Shown here piece by piece: positions 1 to 12,095 of a DNA stretch of 51,754 bases. The notes below the pieces were generated by a model. It had not been told where the DNA came from and searched no databases. It worked only from the letters and a program-made list of their open reading frames with translations. Position numbers and translations under genes: made by a program. The stretch comes from Tieghemiomyces parasiticus (Eukaryota > Kickxellomycota > Dimargaritomycetes > Dimargaritales > Dimargaritaceae). Where the stretch lies: positions 1-51,754 of the forward strand of contig JANBPT010000238.1 in assembly GCA_027575765.1 (NCBI GenBank). Direction: 5' to 3'. Numbering within the stretch: position 1 is the stretch's first letter; every line of letters starts with the position of its first letter.

Positions 1-96
1 CACAACGCCTGGACCGGCAAGAAGGGTATCTCTAAGGCCGACGCCCAGGCCCAGTATGTTGCCCTGGTCGAGAAGCTCAAGGCGACGCACGCCTAA
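1..96 (+). CDS. ACB1: Acyl-CoA-binding protein, C-terminal exon (5' truncated by window edge)
   Basis: The first 32 codons of the window read in frame 1 to a TAA at 94-96. They begin HNAWTGKKGISKADAQ and end VEKLKATHA. This matches the last helix of acyl-CoA-binding proteins, where a W-N-x-K-K-G-x-S-x-x-D-A segment leads into helix 4 and a lysine-rich end. ACBP is a roughly 90-residue cytosolic carrier of long-chain acyl-CoA esters, so about two thirds of the protein lies upstream of the window. Third codon positions are almost all C or G, as in the other genes here. The call rests on a short fragment; an ACBP domain at the end of a larger protein is possible. Confidence 0.8.
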   Translation, partial: HNAWTGKKGISKADAQAQYVALVEKLKATHA

Positions 97-248
97 AGCG
101 TGGTACCGTAGGGGCGACAGACTCTTCCCCATCTATCTGCCCTGTATAGCAAGTCCCCAGCGGGCGCTCGCCGCTCCCGCCACCTCCCAATTTGGGAAAC
201 CACCCGTCGTTTAGGCTTTGGCAACACTGGGTTCCTTCCAACGTACAT

Positions 249-254
249 AATAAA
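249..254 (+). terminator. AATAAA poly(A) signal for the ACBP-like gene
   Basis: A canonical AATAAA lies 153 bp after the ACBP stop codon, a sensible distance for 3' end formation. It is assigned by position only. Confidence 0.5.
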
Positions 255-1324
255 CTCCGATGCGTAAGCCACTACGCCAGCATGTAAGGGGGTAGGTGTA
301 GGCGGTGAGCCATTTATTTCAAGGCGAGGATGGGCAGAAGCGGTGATTTACTAGCCGCCGCCCGCTGATCAGTGGCCGGGAGAGTGTGACAATGATAACG
401 CCCTGGGGAAAAGGGAGCGAGGGCCGAAAAGCTAGCGAGTGCGAGGGGTGCTGAGTAAGCGCAGCCATTGGACTGGTAAGGCGCTTGGGGCGGGGAGAGA
501 GCGAAGGTAAAGTGGAGTGCTGACCCTGGCGTACGGGTGGGGAGCAGCGGGGCTCACGGAGGGTGGTGGGACGCCTCCTAGCAAGCCTCAAGCCTCTAGG
601 CTGCATTTATCCAGGACGGAGGTGGTACAGGTCAGGGAGTCAATGCTACCACTAAGCTATGGGCATATACGCCGTGAGCCCGCCGTCTGGAAAAGCATTT
701 GGCCTGCTGGTTGCCTGACTTGTTCGGTGTTGATGCTCCCCGACTTCCTACCAACACACCTTGGCCATATCCCTTATGCTCGCCAGCGATGCCTGACTCG
801 ACATTTATATGTTCAGCTCCTCCAACTGTTCGTTGAGTCGCTTGATATTCTTCCCCCCTTCCTGCAAACACTTGGAATACTACAGCAGCAACCTCGACCT
901 ATGCCTGTTTCGGTCAATTGTACGCTGACCGGTGCACCTCGAGCCCTTGTTTTTTTCTGCCCGCCTCCCAGTACACTGGTACCCTTAGGTGATACAGCGC
1001 CAGTTCCTGCGAATTTCTTTACCACTTCTACCTACACAGTGTGCTCTTTCACTCGGTAGCCACCACCTCAATTTTTCGAATCCCACTCGGTGATCAACAA
1101 CTCCTGCTTATTCGCTTGACCGACTGGTCCAGCCTCTCGCTCCGCCGGCCCATAACCGTAGGCCTTTTTACACTTGACATCTGCATTGTCTTCGTTTCTC
1201 TAGTGGCAAGTGGTCTTTCGCAATCGCACAGCCTGTTTTATCCCCGTCGATTCCGGCTCCGCCTCGATCGGTAAACATACTCAAACGACCCACCAGTGAC
1301 TCCGCACCTGACCCGGCATTAGAC
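255..1324. other. Intergenic region upstream of the USP16-like gene; no gene recognised
   Basis: This stretch separates the ACBP 3' end from the ubiquitin hydrolase. An open frame of 180 codons (517-1059, +) has no recognisable domain and many rare-looking codons, and I take it as chance. The part after about 1030 is pyrimidine-rich and probably holds the promoter and leader of the downstream gene. No RNA gene or repeat was seen. Confidence 0.5.
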
Positions 1325-4300
1325 ATGGGCCATAAGCGGAGTAAAAAGCGCAGCAAGAGCGCCCTGACGATCCTCCCGGCCAAGTCTGCCACTGACCCGG
1401 CCCACACCTTATCACCCACCTCAGCCGATGAAGCGCGATCCGAGCTCGGTAAGTTGGGAAGCAGGTGGGCCTGTCAAACTGTACAACGGATGGTGGGAAT
1501 GGGTAATGACGAAAGGCCTCGAGCTGGTGGGCAGAGGAGAGGTGCGCGCCCAACTCGCTGCACCGTTTGCTACCCATACTGTTGTTTTTTTCTCAGGACG
1601 GCCATGGCTGACTGGGCTGACGAGTACATTTTCCGCCGCTTCAAATGTCTAATACCCTTAGTTCGACGCCTCTCCCTCTCTACCTTTAGAGACGTCCGAT
1701 GGGTTGCCCACCAAATTGCCTTCAAATATTCCTTCTCCGGCCACAACCGATGATGAGATGGCCGTTTCCAAAGCACCTGTTCAGCCCGCCTCTGGACCAC
1801 CAACCACTGTGCACAGATGTGTGCACCTTAAGCAGATCAAGATTATCCAATTGAAGAAGGCATTTGCTGAAAATTTGAAAAGCCACCGGACATGCCAGGT
1901 AAGCAAAGTAAAGGATGGGGCACCGCACGAAGGTCGATGCGCAAGCGGGACGGGGGAATAGACATGGTGCCTGTACCTCCCCTCCCCTAAATACGCTATG
2001 GCGCAACTAGCCAATGGGCCGGCGACTCTAAAAGCTTCCTGCCGGTCACTGACCTTTCCGCGCGCCTGCCATCCGCACATCCTACCGCCTGCACCGTTCC
2101 AGACTTGTAGTAAGACCAAGGCGGACTCCGATGCAACCGAGAATATCGATGCACCCACCCTAGTGTGCTTGGTTTGTGGCCGATCCTTTTGCTACCACCC
2201 AGTGGACGCCATCTCCCCCGAAGTCCCCGACTTGAACACGGGGCACATACACGAGCACTACACTCGACTGAACCGCCAGCACGCACTCTACTTGCACCTG
2301 GATACGGGCCGCTTCTGGTGCCTGACCTGCTCAGCGGAGGTCATTGCCGGCCCCAGCAAAAACCAGCTGTTGGTCGAGTGTCGCACGGGCTTGCAAACCC
2401 TTCTCAAGGATCAGAGTCCCGCAGGGTTCTTGGCTCACCCGGCCTCGCCTCGGCGCAAGGGCAAGCCAGGTAAGACCCGCGGCAAGGCGGTCGGCCGCCA
2501 CGCGGCCGTGTCGTCCAGTGTTCCGGCCCCGGCCACCCAGGCGACTATGGTCACCTCCGAGACCCGGGACGGGCCCCCGGCGTGCGGTCTGACGAACCTG
2601 GGGAACACGTGCTTCTTCAATTCTGTCCTTCAGGCATTGGCAGCCACCGGCCCACTACACTCCGAACTCCGCCTGACTGGCACTGATGCGGCCATCAAGC
2701 CCGACCCCACCCCAACGGCGTCGACCAAGGCCCGACCCGAATCGGGCAGCGACAGCGATGACGACGACGACGATGACGACTGTCCGTCGTTTGGGCGCTC
2801 CATCGGGTCGTGGAACGCCGCACCCCCACCGCCCCTGTCTCGCAGCTTCGTCGGCGTGCTCAATGAGGTATGGGGTGCCCTTGAACAGGGCCGCAACGGC
2901 CACGTGGTTGACCCTGACCCTTTGTTCTCGGCCGTATCCCGCCGTTGGCGCCAATTTAAAGGGTACCAACAGCAGGACAGTCACGAGTTCCTCCGCATGC
3001 TGCTTGATGCCCTACGCGACGAGGCGGTCAAACTACACCGGGACGCCCACAGGGAACCCAAGGCGACACCTCCGTCCGACCTCGCAGGCCGCCAAATCCT
3101 TGGTACGTTCCCGCCCGGCGGCGATTCCCAGCGGACGTACGTGGACACCCTATTCGCTGGTCAGCTGACAGACCTGATTGTGTGCGACGTTTGTTTCAAC
3201 CTGGTGCAACCCAAGGAACCTTACTACGATCTGTCCCTGGCCATCGCCCGTGAGCCCCTCAAATCCGAGACCGGTCCGGACGACGGTCTACTCTCCCCTC
3301 GCCGCAAGAAGACCAAGACCCAGTCACCCAAGGCCCTGTGGACCATGTCAGACGACACGGTCGATAGCCAAGGGGGGGATGCGGCCGCCATGGCCACCGA
3401 CCACGAAGAGGAGGAGGAAGACGACGACGTCGTACCGCTGGCCGCGTCGACTCAGGCGGCCACCAGCGATGCAAGCGATGTTGAGCCGAGCCCCAAGCCC
3501 TCCGTACGGCGCATGACCACCAAGCTGCGAACCATGTCCATTGATCCGACGGACCCGCAGCCGGAGGACCTGGCCACCGCCATGGAGACCGACGATGACC
3601 ATAGCGAAGCGCCTGGGCCACCCCAGAGCGCCAACGCCGCCCTGATTACCCAGTTGGTGGCCGACGGTGGAGATACGGGGTCTTCACCTCCTTCTCCGTC
3701 GACCTCGGAAGGGGAGGAAAGCAGCGACGATGATGAAACTCCGCCCACCCCAGCAGAGCCAGAGGTACGTATCGTGGTGGATGAGCAGCGGTCCCGCTTA
3801 GTCGAACGCCTCTTCCAACCGGTCCCCAGCGCCGCCCCCGTCTTGGACCCGACCGACAACATCAAGTACCGTCTGCGGCACCGAACATCGGCCCAGAGTC
3901 TGGATGTACCTGTGAGATCCGGCGGCCCTTCCCTCCGACCGGGCCAGATCCACAGCCACAGCGACGCCACCCTGGCTGCATCCACCCGACTTACCCTCGA
4001 GGACTGCCTGCGGCGCTTCGCGGCGGTGGAGCGGTTGGAAGGCGACAACGCCTACGCTTGTGACCACTGCGCCAAATTGGTACAGCAGCAGGCCGCCCTC
4101 GCCGCCGCCACGGCCGAAACCGACGGAGGGCCCGTCCGCGCGACCCCCGCCCGAACGCCCACGGTATACCGCACGGCTCGCCGGCGGTACCTTCTCAAGG
4201 CCCCTTGCCCGCCGGTCCTCATCTTTCAACTCAAACGGTTCGAGCAGGTGCCGACCTTCCGCAGTTATACCACGCGAAAGCTCAACGACCCGGTCGCATT

Positions 4301-4730
4301 CCCAGAATTTTTGGACATGGCGCCGTACACCATGCCGCCCAACCTGGCCGAAGAGATTCAGCGCACCGCCCCATCCCACGCCGAAGGTTCGGCCCCGCCA
4401 ACCACCACCATTGATAGCGGTAACGAAGACAGTGCTGGCGAGGAGGGGGACGAGGCGACACGGGACGAACCCAAGGCTGGGGATCCGGTCACCACCACCC
4501 CTGTGGCCGCTACCGTAAGCCCGGGCGACCGGTACCGCCTATATGCCATAGTGGAGCATATGGGATCCATCAACTTTGGTCACTACGTGGCGTACGTGGC
4601 CACCGCAACGTCGCCCGACGGCCCCCGGACATGGACCTATTGCAGCGACAGCCACGTGCGGCCCTGTAGCCTCGACGAGGTGTTTCGAGCTCAGGCCTAC
4701 CTCCTCTTTTACGAACGAGTACCCGAATGA
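1325..4730 (+). CDS. USP16: USP16/USP45-type ubiquitin carboxyl-terminal hydrolase with zf-UBP finger
   Basis: Three exons (1325-1448, 1690-1898, 2103-4730) give 986 aa. The start is chosen because its basic MGHKRSKKRSK opening resembles the N-terminus of animal USP16. A zf-UBP finger spans about residues 83-190 (C85xH87, C110xxC113, then LVCLVC and WCLTC pairs). The split peptidase C19 domain carries the Cys box (GLTNLGNTCFFN, catalytic C281), the GYQQQDSHEFL segment, the His box (FGHYVAYV, H938) and the Asp in CSDSHV (D960). The protein ends AYLLFYERVPE, as USP16 and USP45 do. Long acidic, low-complexity insertions (an eight-Asp run near residue 330 and others at about 530-700) separate the catalytic boxes. 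In animals USP16 removes ubiquitin from histone H2A and USP45 acts on ERCC1. Which role applies cannot be read from sequence. Intron 1 could use other acceptors, but only 1689/1690 keeps the finger in frame. Confidence 0.92.
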
Positions 4731-5076
4731 AGCGTTGAGATGACGAATTAAACCACCCCACATGTTTTAATTAAATTTGTTTTTTTTTCATCGATTCGCA
4801 CTCTATGAATTTCAAGAGTGTCTTCAAATTGGTAATATGGTGCACACCATAATCCGGTGGTTTGGTGAGCGCTGGGCAGGCCAAGTGAAACGTCTAATTT
4901 CATCGGACACAGTGCTGAGATACTGGGCATTACTGAGCAGATAGGTCGGTCGGCTCCTAAGAGGCGAACCCGCCACTGAGTAAATCTATGATGCCGCGTT
5001 GGCCCCACATTTGGGCTACGTTAGTGGGTGATGAGTTGGTAATCGCCGGGGATAATGTGGCGCGATAGAAGGTGGT
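4731..5076. other. Convergent intergenic region between the USP16-like and ankyrin genes
   Basis: This 346 bp stretch is shared by the 3' ends of two convergent genes. It contains an AT-rich element with a run of T at about 4780-4788 that may serve in 3' end formation. I saw no exact AATAAA on either strand and no coding signal. Confidence 0.4.
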
Positions 5077-6695
5077 TCAGCAACGATAGTGGCACAAGAT
5101 ATTGGCGGGATAAAGAAGAGGTCCAGAATCTCCTTCCTCTGATGTCGATGGGAAATTCACCCGTTCATCACGGGACGGATAAGGGAAGTATAGGTTACCT
5201 ACCGATAGCAAGGGGAGAACGGCCGTGGCGGTCGACCAGGGACGAGTCCGCCCGACACTCGCGCAGGAGGTAGGCAGCGCAGTCGACGCAACCGTAGCGA
5301 GCGGCATAGGCGAGCGGGGTCCATTCGTCCCACGTATCACGCACGTCGGGGTCGCCCAATAGGTCATGGTCGTGGAGGAATTGCAGCACCGGGAGCTGGT
5401 TGGTGAGCACAGCCAGGTGGGCGGCGGATTTACCCGTAGCCCCCTCGACGCGGTGGAGCCGCGGCCGCAGGAGCGTGTTGAACGGGTGGTCCTCTGGCGA
5501 CTGGAGCAATAGATAGCGAAGGAGGCCCAGGTTGCCGCCAACCAGGGCGTCATGGTACACGTCAGCCCCAGCATGGTCCTCCGCTGTGAGTAGCGCACAG
5601 AGGGTGGCACCCGGGGGTTGCGGTGATATCCGGGCCAAAGCCCACCCCTCGGCTGCCTTAAAGGTTGTGGCATCCTCGGGCCCACCATCACCCTCGAGGA
5701 ACCAGCGTACGAGGGGTGCGAACCCGCCCCGCGCCGCGATATGGATGGGCAGCCGCCCGTTATGGTTGGCCATGAGGGCCACCGTAGGGTCACGGCGGAC
5801 CAGCTGCTTGACGATGGCCAGGTGGCCCTCCTGGCAGGCGACGTGGAGCGGAGTGAAGCCGCTCTTGTTGACCACAGTTGGGCGGGCCCCGTAGTCCAAG
5901 AGGAGCGTGACAGTACGGACGTCGCCCTTCTGGGCGGCCGTATGCAGGACCGTCCACCCGCTTCGCTTGGGCGTATTAACGTCCAGTCGATCGGGTGGTA
6001 GGGCAGTCAAAAGGTAGGCTAGGCAAGCGTAGTCGTCCACGGCCTCGTGAAGTGGGGTCCGCCCTAAGCAATAAAGGAACGGGTGGGGACGGTAAACGGC
6101 AGTGTGGAAAAGCTGACAAACAAAGGTATGATTAAGAGTCGGATAATTTAGCTCCTACATACGTTGAAGGTCGGCGAGAGTGGCGAGGTTATCTGCCCGT
6201 TGCGGTGGTACAATGGTAAGCCCCGCAAGACCCTGATTCGCTCCTAGCCATGGAATTTGCCCGGCCTACACACCGTGATGTAAGGGACCACTTACCATGT
6301 CTATTGGTGAGGGTCGGGTCAACATGGGCCACTTCAATCAGCCAACAGAGGCTTTCCTGGCGACGGTGGCGGGCTGCAAAGTGGGCTAGGGTGTCGCCAC
6401 GGCCGTCCCTATGAGTCACGTACGCTGTTGCGGTGGTAACGGGTAAAGAATGCATTGACAGCTAAGTCACTCGATACTAGCGGTACGGCGGCGGCTGGCC
6501 GAAACCATCGCTGTCGGTCAAATGGAAGCGAAAGCTCGCGGCTATTGGAGACGGGGTCTACCTACCGGAGAAGCGTTCGCCCAGCTGGACTCGCTGATGT
6601 TCCAGCTGGGCCAGACTGCCCAGTCTGACGGCCGCCACTAGTTCCTGCCACACGGGCTGCTCGAGGTCCTCACCCTGGGTCACTTGCTGGATCAT
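5077..6695 (-). CDS. ANKRD16: Ankyrin-repeat protein, ANKRD16-like
   Basis: Four exons on the minus strand (6695-6566, 6424-6296, 6063-5203, 5138-5077) give 393 aa; splice phases agree throughout. Ankyrin repeats fill most of the protein. Clear repeat cores are GDTLAHFAARH, GRTPLHEAV, GWTVLHTAAQKGD, GFTPLHVACQEGH, GRLPIHIAARGG, GKSAAHLAVL and EWTPLAYAARYG. The size (animal ANKRD16 is about 360 aa), the short N-terminal helix, the GDTLxHxAARH first repeat and the T-N-R joint between the first two repeats fit ANKRD16. In mammals that protein binds alanyl-tRNA synthetase and captures mis-activated serine. Ankyrin repeats are easily confused between families, so the orthology is moderate. The last exon (20 codons after a 64 bp intron) is the weakest part; without that splice the protein would stop a few codons after LAIG. 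Confidence 0.68.
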
Positions 6696-9600
6696 GCTCT
6701 ACAAGGGGAAGGGCGATCAGCGGGTTGGGGCAACGAGGTAAGTATACCGTCACTGTGCTAGTCAGGCGGGAGGGGGAGGCAATGGAACCTCACAAGCGAC
6801 CGACTTTAGGAATCGAGTACTGGAATGCAACAGATTAATCGATTCGTTAGTATGGCGCGGCTTAACGAATGCCAGCCCCTTTGTTCAATGGAGTGTACGA
6901 ATCAGTTAGTTCGCTGTGAAGCATTCCAGAGCAGACACAAACAGCTAAAGTGTTCTTGGGTTTTACAGTTGAGGGATTTTTAATGAAGGAAAGCTTGAGG
7001 TGGGGAGAAGGATAAGATAAGGGTTGTATGGGCAGCGAGAAGAATTAAAAGAATGAGATGTGTAGTAAGAGTAACGCTCAAGACTATGGGAACCTTAGAA
7101 GGGGGGGTTGCCTCACATCTTATACCAACCGCGGCCGTCCTACTGACCGACCGGTTCTTGCCATATTGGTAAACGATACCGACCAAATGGTTCGACGTGC
7201 GTGGTGACCCTTCAACAGGCCTGGTGACACTGTGTGGCCACAGCGCGCCAGGGGGGCTGGACCTCCCACTGTGATCGTTCAGACGACAATAACCCCGCCA
7301 CAAGTTCAACCCATAGCTTACAGGTATGCAAACATGGCCGGCTTTACACAAATTTGCTATGCAATTCACCTCTTATCGTCCTGGGCTCGGTTCGCATCAT
7401 CATCGTCCTGTTTGCGCAACCTCTTGGACGCTGCCTGTCGTTCATCCGGGGCGCGCTATCGCTTTCATTAAGTACACTGATGGACGCTACCATGACTGGG
7501 GACACGCTTTTTTTTACAACTTAACTACTTACTCATTTGACTTCACTTGGCCAACTGTCGATACCTTTTATATCGACCTCCTTTATTAAATATCTAGTGC
7601 CCCTTACACTTAGGCGTCTGGTCGCTATCCTCTAGATTGCCACACCCACCGCACTGCTATGGCTATAGTGGGGCCCTTCATTCCAAGCCTGGAGACATTT
7701 AGATATAACGTGCCATATATATATCGCGCCATTGAAGCGACGTACACAGCTAGAATGCACCCATTTATGTGGTCCCAGTCGTTCTAAACAGACTCGATTT
7801 GACGGCCCGCTATGTCAAGGTTGAGGGTTACCGCCACTGCCGAGACCGACGGATTATTAACCCGGTAAGCGGCTACTCACCTTCTTACCCGCAGGGTTGA
7901 TAATGCATCGGTCGCTACAGCGCGAACGTTGCAGCGCAATGACAGCCCTGTGATGATTAAGCTAGTGTAGGCGCCTGACCGGACCCCTTACACACCATAG
8001 ATTGTAAGCACCCTGCCAAGCAGACCCCCCATCGAGCCGTACGGTCTTCTATGAACCCCGCCTAGGACGGCAATCGTGTAGAATGTCGATCCCTTTACCG
8101 TGTAATGGTCGTGACCGGTGTCACAAAGTACCAAGCGTATAAACCTACCCTTATGGACTACAGAGTGTGCGGCATTACGCGGGGAAGGAGCCACTTCTAC
8201 CTACATCAGCATCGACATTGACGGAATAATAGCAGCGTAATTTGACGAACTGATCGCACGGTTCATACTGGTGGTAACGTCACATCTCGTGCGGCTATCA
8301 TTTAAGGGTATCCTCGTCTCCGGTTTATTTTTGGCCTATAGGTTAGGACGAGCCCACCTCGTCAAACCCTGCCCCAAAGCAATGGACAATACCAGCCCTA
8401 CCTCTCGCCCCCCTGTTTCCATGTTCCTGAAACACGGATCGGACAACCGCCTGGCGCACACAGGGTCACAGACCTACGGATATGAAATACTGGCTCATTG
8501 CCTTCGCGCGGAATCGCCGGAACAGGTTAGTGTATGAGGTCATTATAGGCTGGCTAATAATCAGTGAAGATCTTATATCTCACGCGCAATGTGACCGAGG
8601 TTAAAAGTCTCTGAAAAAGCAGGCATCGTACGGGCGCACCCACGCACCCGGATCTTCACCTCCACCCTCGCCAGCTGTGATGTACCATCGATAGTACATA
8701 AGTATATGTTACAATAGGCGGTTGGAGCGGACGGTAACAAAGCATATAAAAGCGATGATCTATTTTATGACATTTGGAGAACCTGGGTGGGTACCGGAGT
8801 GAACATGAGTTATATTAGCTGATGAGAGTATGACGTCAAGAAGATGTGGACAAAAAACCGGTACCGGAGAGTAAAAGGAAGTGGTAGGGCTGACTATGGC
8901 GTGAAAAACCGGTATTTGAGAAAGTATAAAATCGGCGAAGGACGGTCACTGTGAATAAACCCCCTCCCACAGTTTCGGAGATTCGTTGGCGGGAAAGGGG
9001 AGAGACGTCCCAAGCTGGCGGACGGGCGCTTCTGCAGGATCTCCCAGCCCCCCCCCCACCCCTTCCCATTTTTACAGCCTCGCCACAGCCTCGATTCGCT
9101 TTTTTAGCTATTTGCAGAAGGCCAGTCTCCGGACTGGTAAGGCCAAGCCCCTCGCATGAAACATTTGTGTACTTGGCCTATCGTTCGATACATCTACCTA
9201 GTCGAGGGAGGGCAGGCTTAGGGAGGAGCTAGTAGAACCCAGCGAGTGGAGGTGGGGCGAAAGGACAGGCTGATGCATCGGCGATTTTCAGGAAACATGG
9301 ATTTTGCATTCTTGGCACACCCTGCTCAAATGATATGCCGTCCTAGGAAGCATCGATAGACCCAGCCATGCGACAGCTTCCAGAGGGGGGGATTGCTTTG
9401 GGCGCTTGGGACAGTGGAAGTTAATATCCGTGGCCTTGACTGTACACGGTAGGGCGCAGCCTTCTTGGGGGACGGGTGTGAGGATGGCCGGGTAAAAACC
9501 ATACCTCTGAAGTCTCCATCGTTGGGGAAGGTTGACGGGTGACAAACTCAAGCTAGGTGTGTACATAAACTGTAGCCAAATGTATTGGTCGACTTTAAAG

Positions 9601-12095
9601 GGGAGGGTGATGAACAGCTCTACTACATATCGTCAGTCCTCTTGGCAGGCGCAGATCCCCTAATCCAAAACAGAATACAACCGATAGATACCGTCTATAA
9701 TGCATGACATCATGTCTACAGGGCCCTTGCTGATTAACTTTCTAAAGCACACCAAGTAACGTAGAGCCCCTTTCCAGGCCCAGAAACCCCCTGCGCGTTG
9801 AGAGTCCGTTAATAAGCCTATAGGGGCATCCGTCCCCCCTCCCTCTATCTGTCCCACCTTATTCGCACGCTGCAGCAGGGAAGTACTCTACCCAATTTGG
9901 TAATTAATGCGAATAATCCTGTCCAATCGAATACGCTCAGACCATCCCAGATTATCGGACACCACACGCTCTGGACACATTGGGTACCGCAGAGAGAGGA
10001 CACCCGCCGACATCCCTTCCTTGCGCATATGGGCCAGCACTGCCAGTGTAAAAAACACACACACACACACACGCATACAAGAAAGGAGAGTGTGTCAGCG
10101 GGACCAGGGGCAGGCCACCCGAGGGGAAAGGCGGATGGGACGGGAGAAAAAAAAACGAAAAAGGAGGGGCCACCGCCTCACCAGCCAGGCAGGGGTCATT
10201 GTGGAAAAACCGGTTTATTCTATACATCACGTCTCCGTGAAATTGGGGTTAAAGAGGGAGGGAGGGATATTTTACACCAAGGGCTGCTAAACAAAATTGG
10301 GGGGGGATAATAATAGGGATGCGAAACAAAAAAAGGGTCGGGCAAGCCTGCATCGTGGTTGGCACATGAAAGGCAGAGGAAGTTGGTGGACGGGTGCTCG
10401 GTCGCGGAAAAAAAAGAAGAAGGTTACCGTAGTCTGGAAGTAGCGGGTGGCTATAGCCTGAGCTACGGTCGGCCGGGTATCTGTACGCGGCGCAGTTGCG
10501 AGGTTTCTGGCCACATATCGAGAATCTCTATTCATACGCCCTGGTCGACTAATTGAGGTTGCGTCCTTGGCCTTGCTGGCCCACCACAGCGGAGGGAGGA
10601 AAAAACAATCTCTCGAGACATTCATCAACAGCTACAAGCTGTAAAGACCAGTAGGGACTAGTAACTTACGGCCAGGAAGCCGAGCAAACCTAACGGCCTG
10701 CTGGTAAGTTAAGATTGCATCCGAATTGACTGTCTCGTGTTGATGATCCCTAAATATTAATTCATGATTTGTAAACCAGAGATGAATTGGCAAGCCATCT
10801 GTTCCCCGCCCCGCTCACCCTCTGCTTGGGCCACATATTTGATCGGGATCCGATTGCCCACAACTTCCTTATAAAGGCCGGTTTGTCCTTGGGACCAGAT
10901 CCAAGAGTTCTATCCGAACTCCCCTGGGGGGGGGGTGGAGAGGGGGTGATGTCTACTACCAGGCCGATTATCATTGAACTGCCGGCTCCGCCAACTCCGG
11001 AAGGTTGGTAAATACGTGGACCGAGAGAGTACAGGCCCATGACCTAACCATATTTCCAGCATGGGCATTGTTGTAGATTGTCAACGTTACTCCTCTACAC
11101 GGTGCGCAAGTATGCTGGGCCGCTGGAAAATACTGGCAACTATTGGGAATAGCCAGTAGTGGTCTTCTGTACGCCAGTGTGGATACTAGGTAATCGAATC
11201 GAAAAACAGCCGCGCCATCCTGTAGTGAAATCTAGAAGATTATTGCGTATGCATCCATTTCAGATAAACTTTATGGCGGCGCACAAGATAATGGAAGATT
11301 GCCCGCGTGCTGCTGGCTGGCAAAGAGAATGTAAAGGGAGGGGAATGGTGAGGTACTGTCATTTAGAGATTCGCCAATATACTCGCATTCGATGGCACCA
11401 TGCTCTAACGACTGACTAGTCAATCAAGCCGTATTCTGGCGTTCATGAGTCAAGTGGCTGTAAAAAACAACCCAGTCAAAGGCAGGCGGGGTAGATATGC
11501 GGCGCCATTGCCTCTCTGTTGGCGGGGGTCTTAGTCTCTGTGCGGTGGAGGGGATCAAGTTTAAACTTTGAGAATGTGCAAAGATTGAGAGGGACGGGGT
11601 GAGGGATACGGGTGTGGGGGGGGCAGATGGGGAGTGTAGGAGGGGGGACGAAAATGATGGTTGGGGTGGTGTTGTGGCGGTTGGGAAGGTGTATATAGCG
11701 CCGGGTAGGGATAATGCGATTAATCATAGAAGTCGAAATTAGTAGCAGAAGGATGTGGCTATAAAATTGTGGGAAAGGCGGCGAAAGATCGAGGATAGGG
11801 TACGGTTCGCATTAGGCGGGGGAAACAGAGAATAGCACCCGAGGACGAGTGGATATAGGAGATCATTTAGGCAAGGGGTATCCGGAGGGGCAGGGTGGTG
11901 GGGGGGGCGGGTGTTGAAGGGAAAACGGAAGAGAATGACTGCGCGCGGATAGAGAGCATAAAGTTGAAGGCAAACAGAACTTAAAGGGGCAGGAGAGCCC
12001 AGGCGGGAAGGGGAGGGGTGTGGGTTGGGGGTCGGCGGTTTGGGTAACGGGGAAGAATAGAATACAAAAAATGAAATGGGGCCGGGGCGGTGCAA
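6696..12095. other. 5.4 kb gene-poor region between the ankyrin and wc-2 genes
   Basis: No open frame here has a recognisable domain or the C/G-ending codon bias of neighbouring genes. The ORFs are short (137 codons at most) and overlap on several frames. The stretch holds AT-rich segments (about 7510-7760), an AC microsatellite (10055-10072), a 10 nt poly(C) run (9048-9057), a 10 nt poly(G) run (10926-10935) and a strongly purine-rich plus strand from about 11520 to 12070, just 3' of wc-2. I searched by eye for tRNA box A/B pairs and spliceosomal RNA cores and found none. Confidence 0.5.
10055..10072. repeat. (AC)9 microsatellite
   Basis: Nine perfect AC units follow a short A run. It is intergenic and could be length-variable. 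Confidence 0.95.

Noticed and set aside
517..1059. 180-codon plus-strand ORF upstream of the USP16-like gene.
   Set aside because: No domain, unbiased codons, and it lies in the likely promoter region.
1597..1689. Alternative acceptor at 1596 for intron 1 of the USP16-like gene.
   Set aside because: It leads to a stop at 1650-1652 in the required phase; the acceptor at 1689 joins directly into the zf-UBP finger frame.
11739..12095. 118-codon Pro/Ser-rich minus-strand ORF just 3' of wc-2.
   Set aside because: It reflects the pyrimidine-rich composition of the presumed wc-2 3' region and has no ATG-linked domain.
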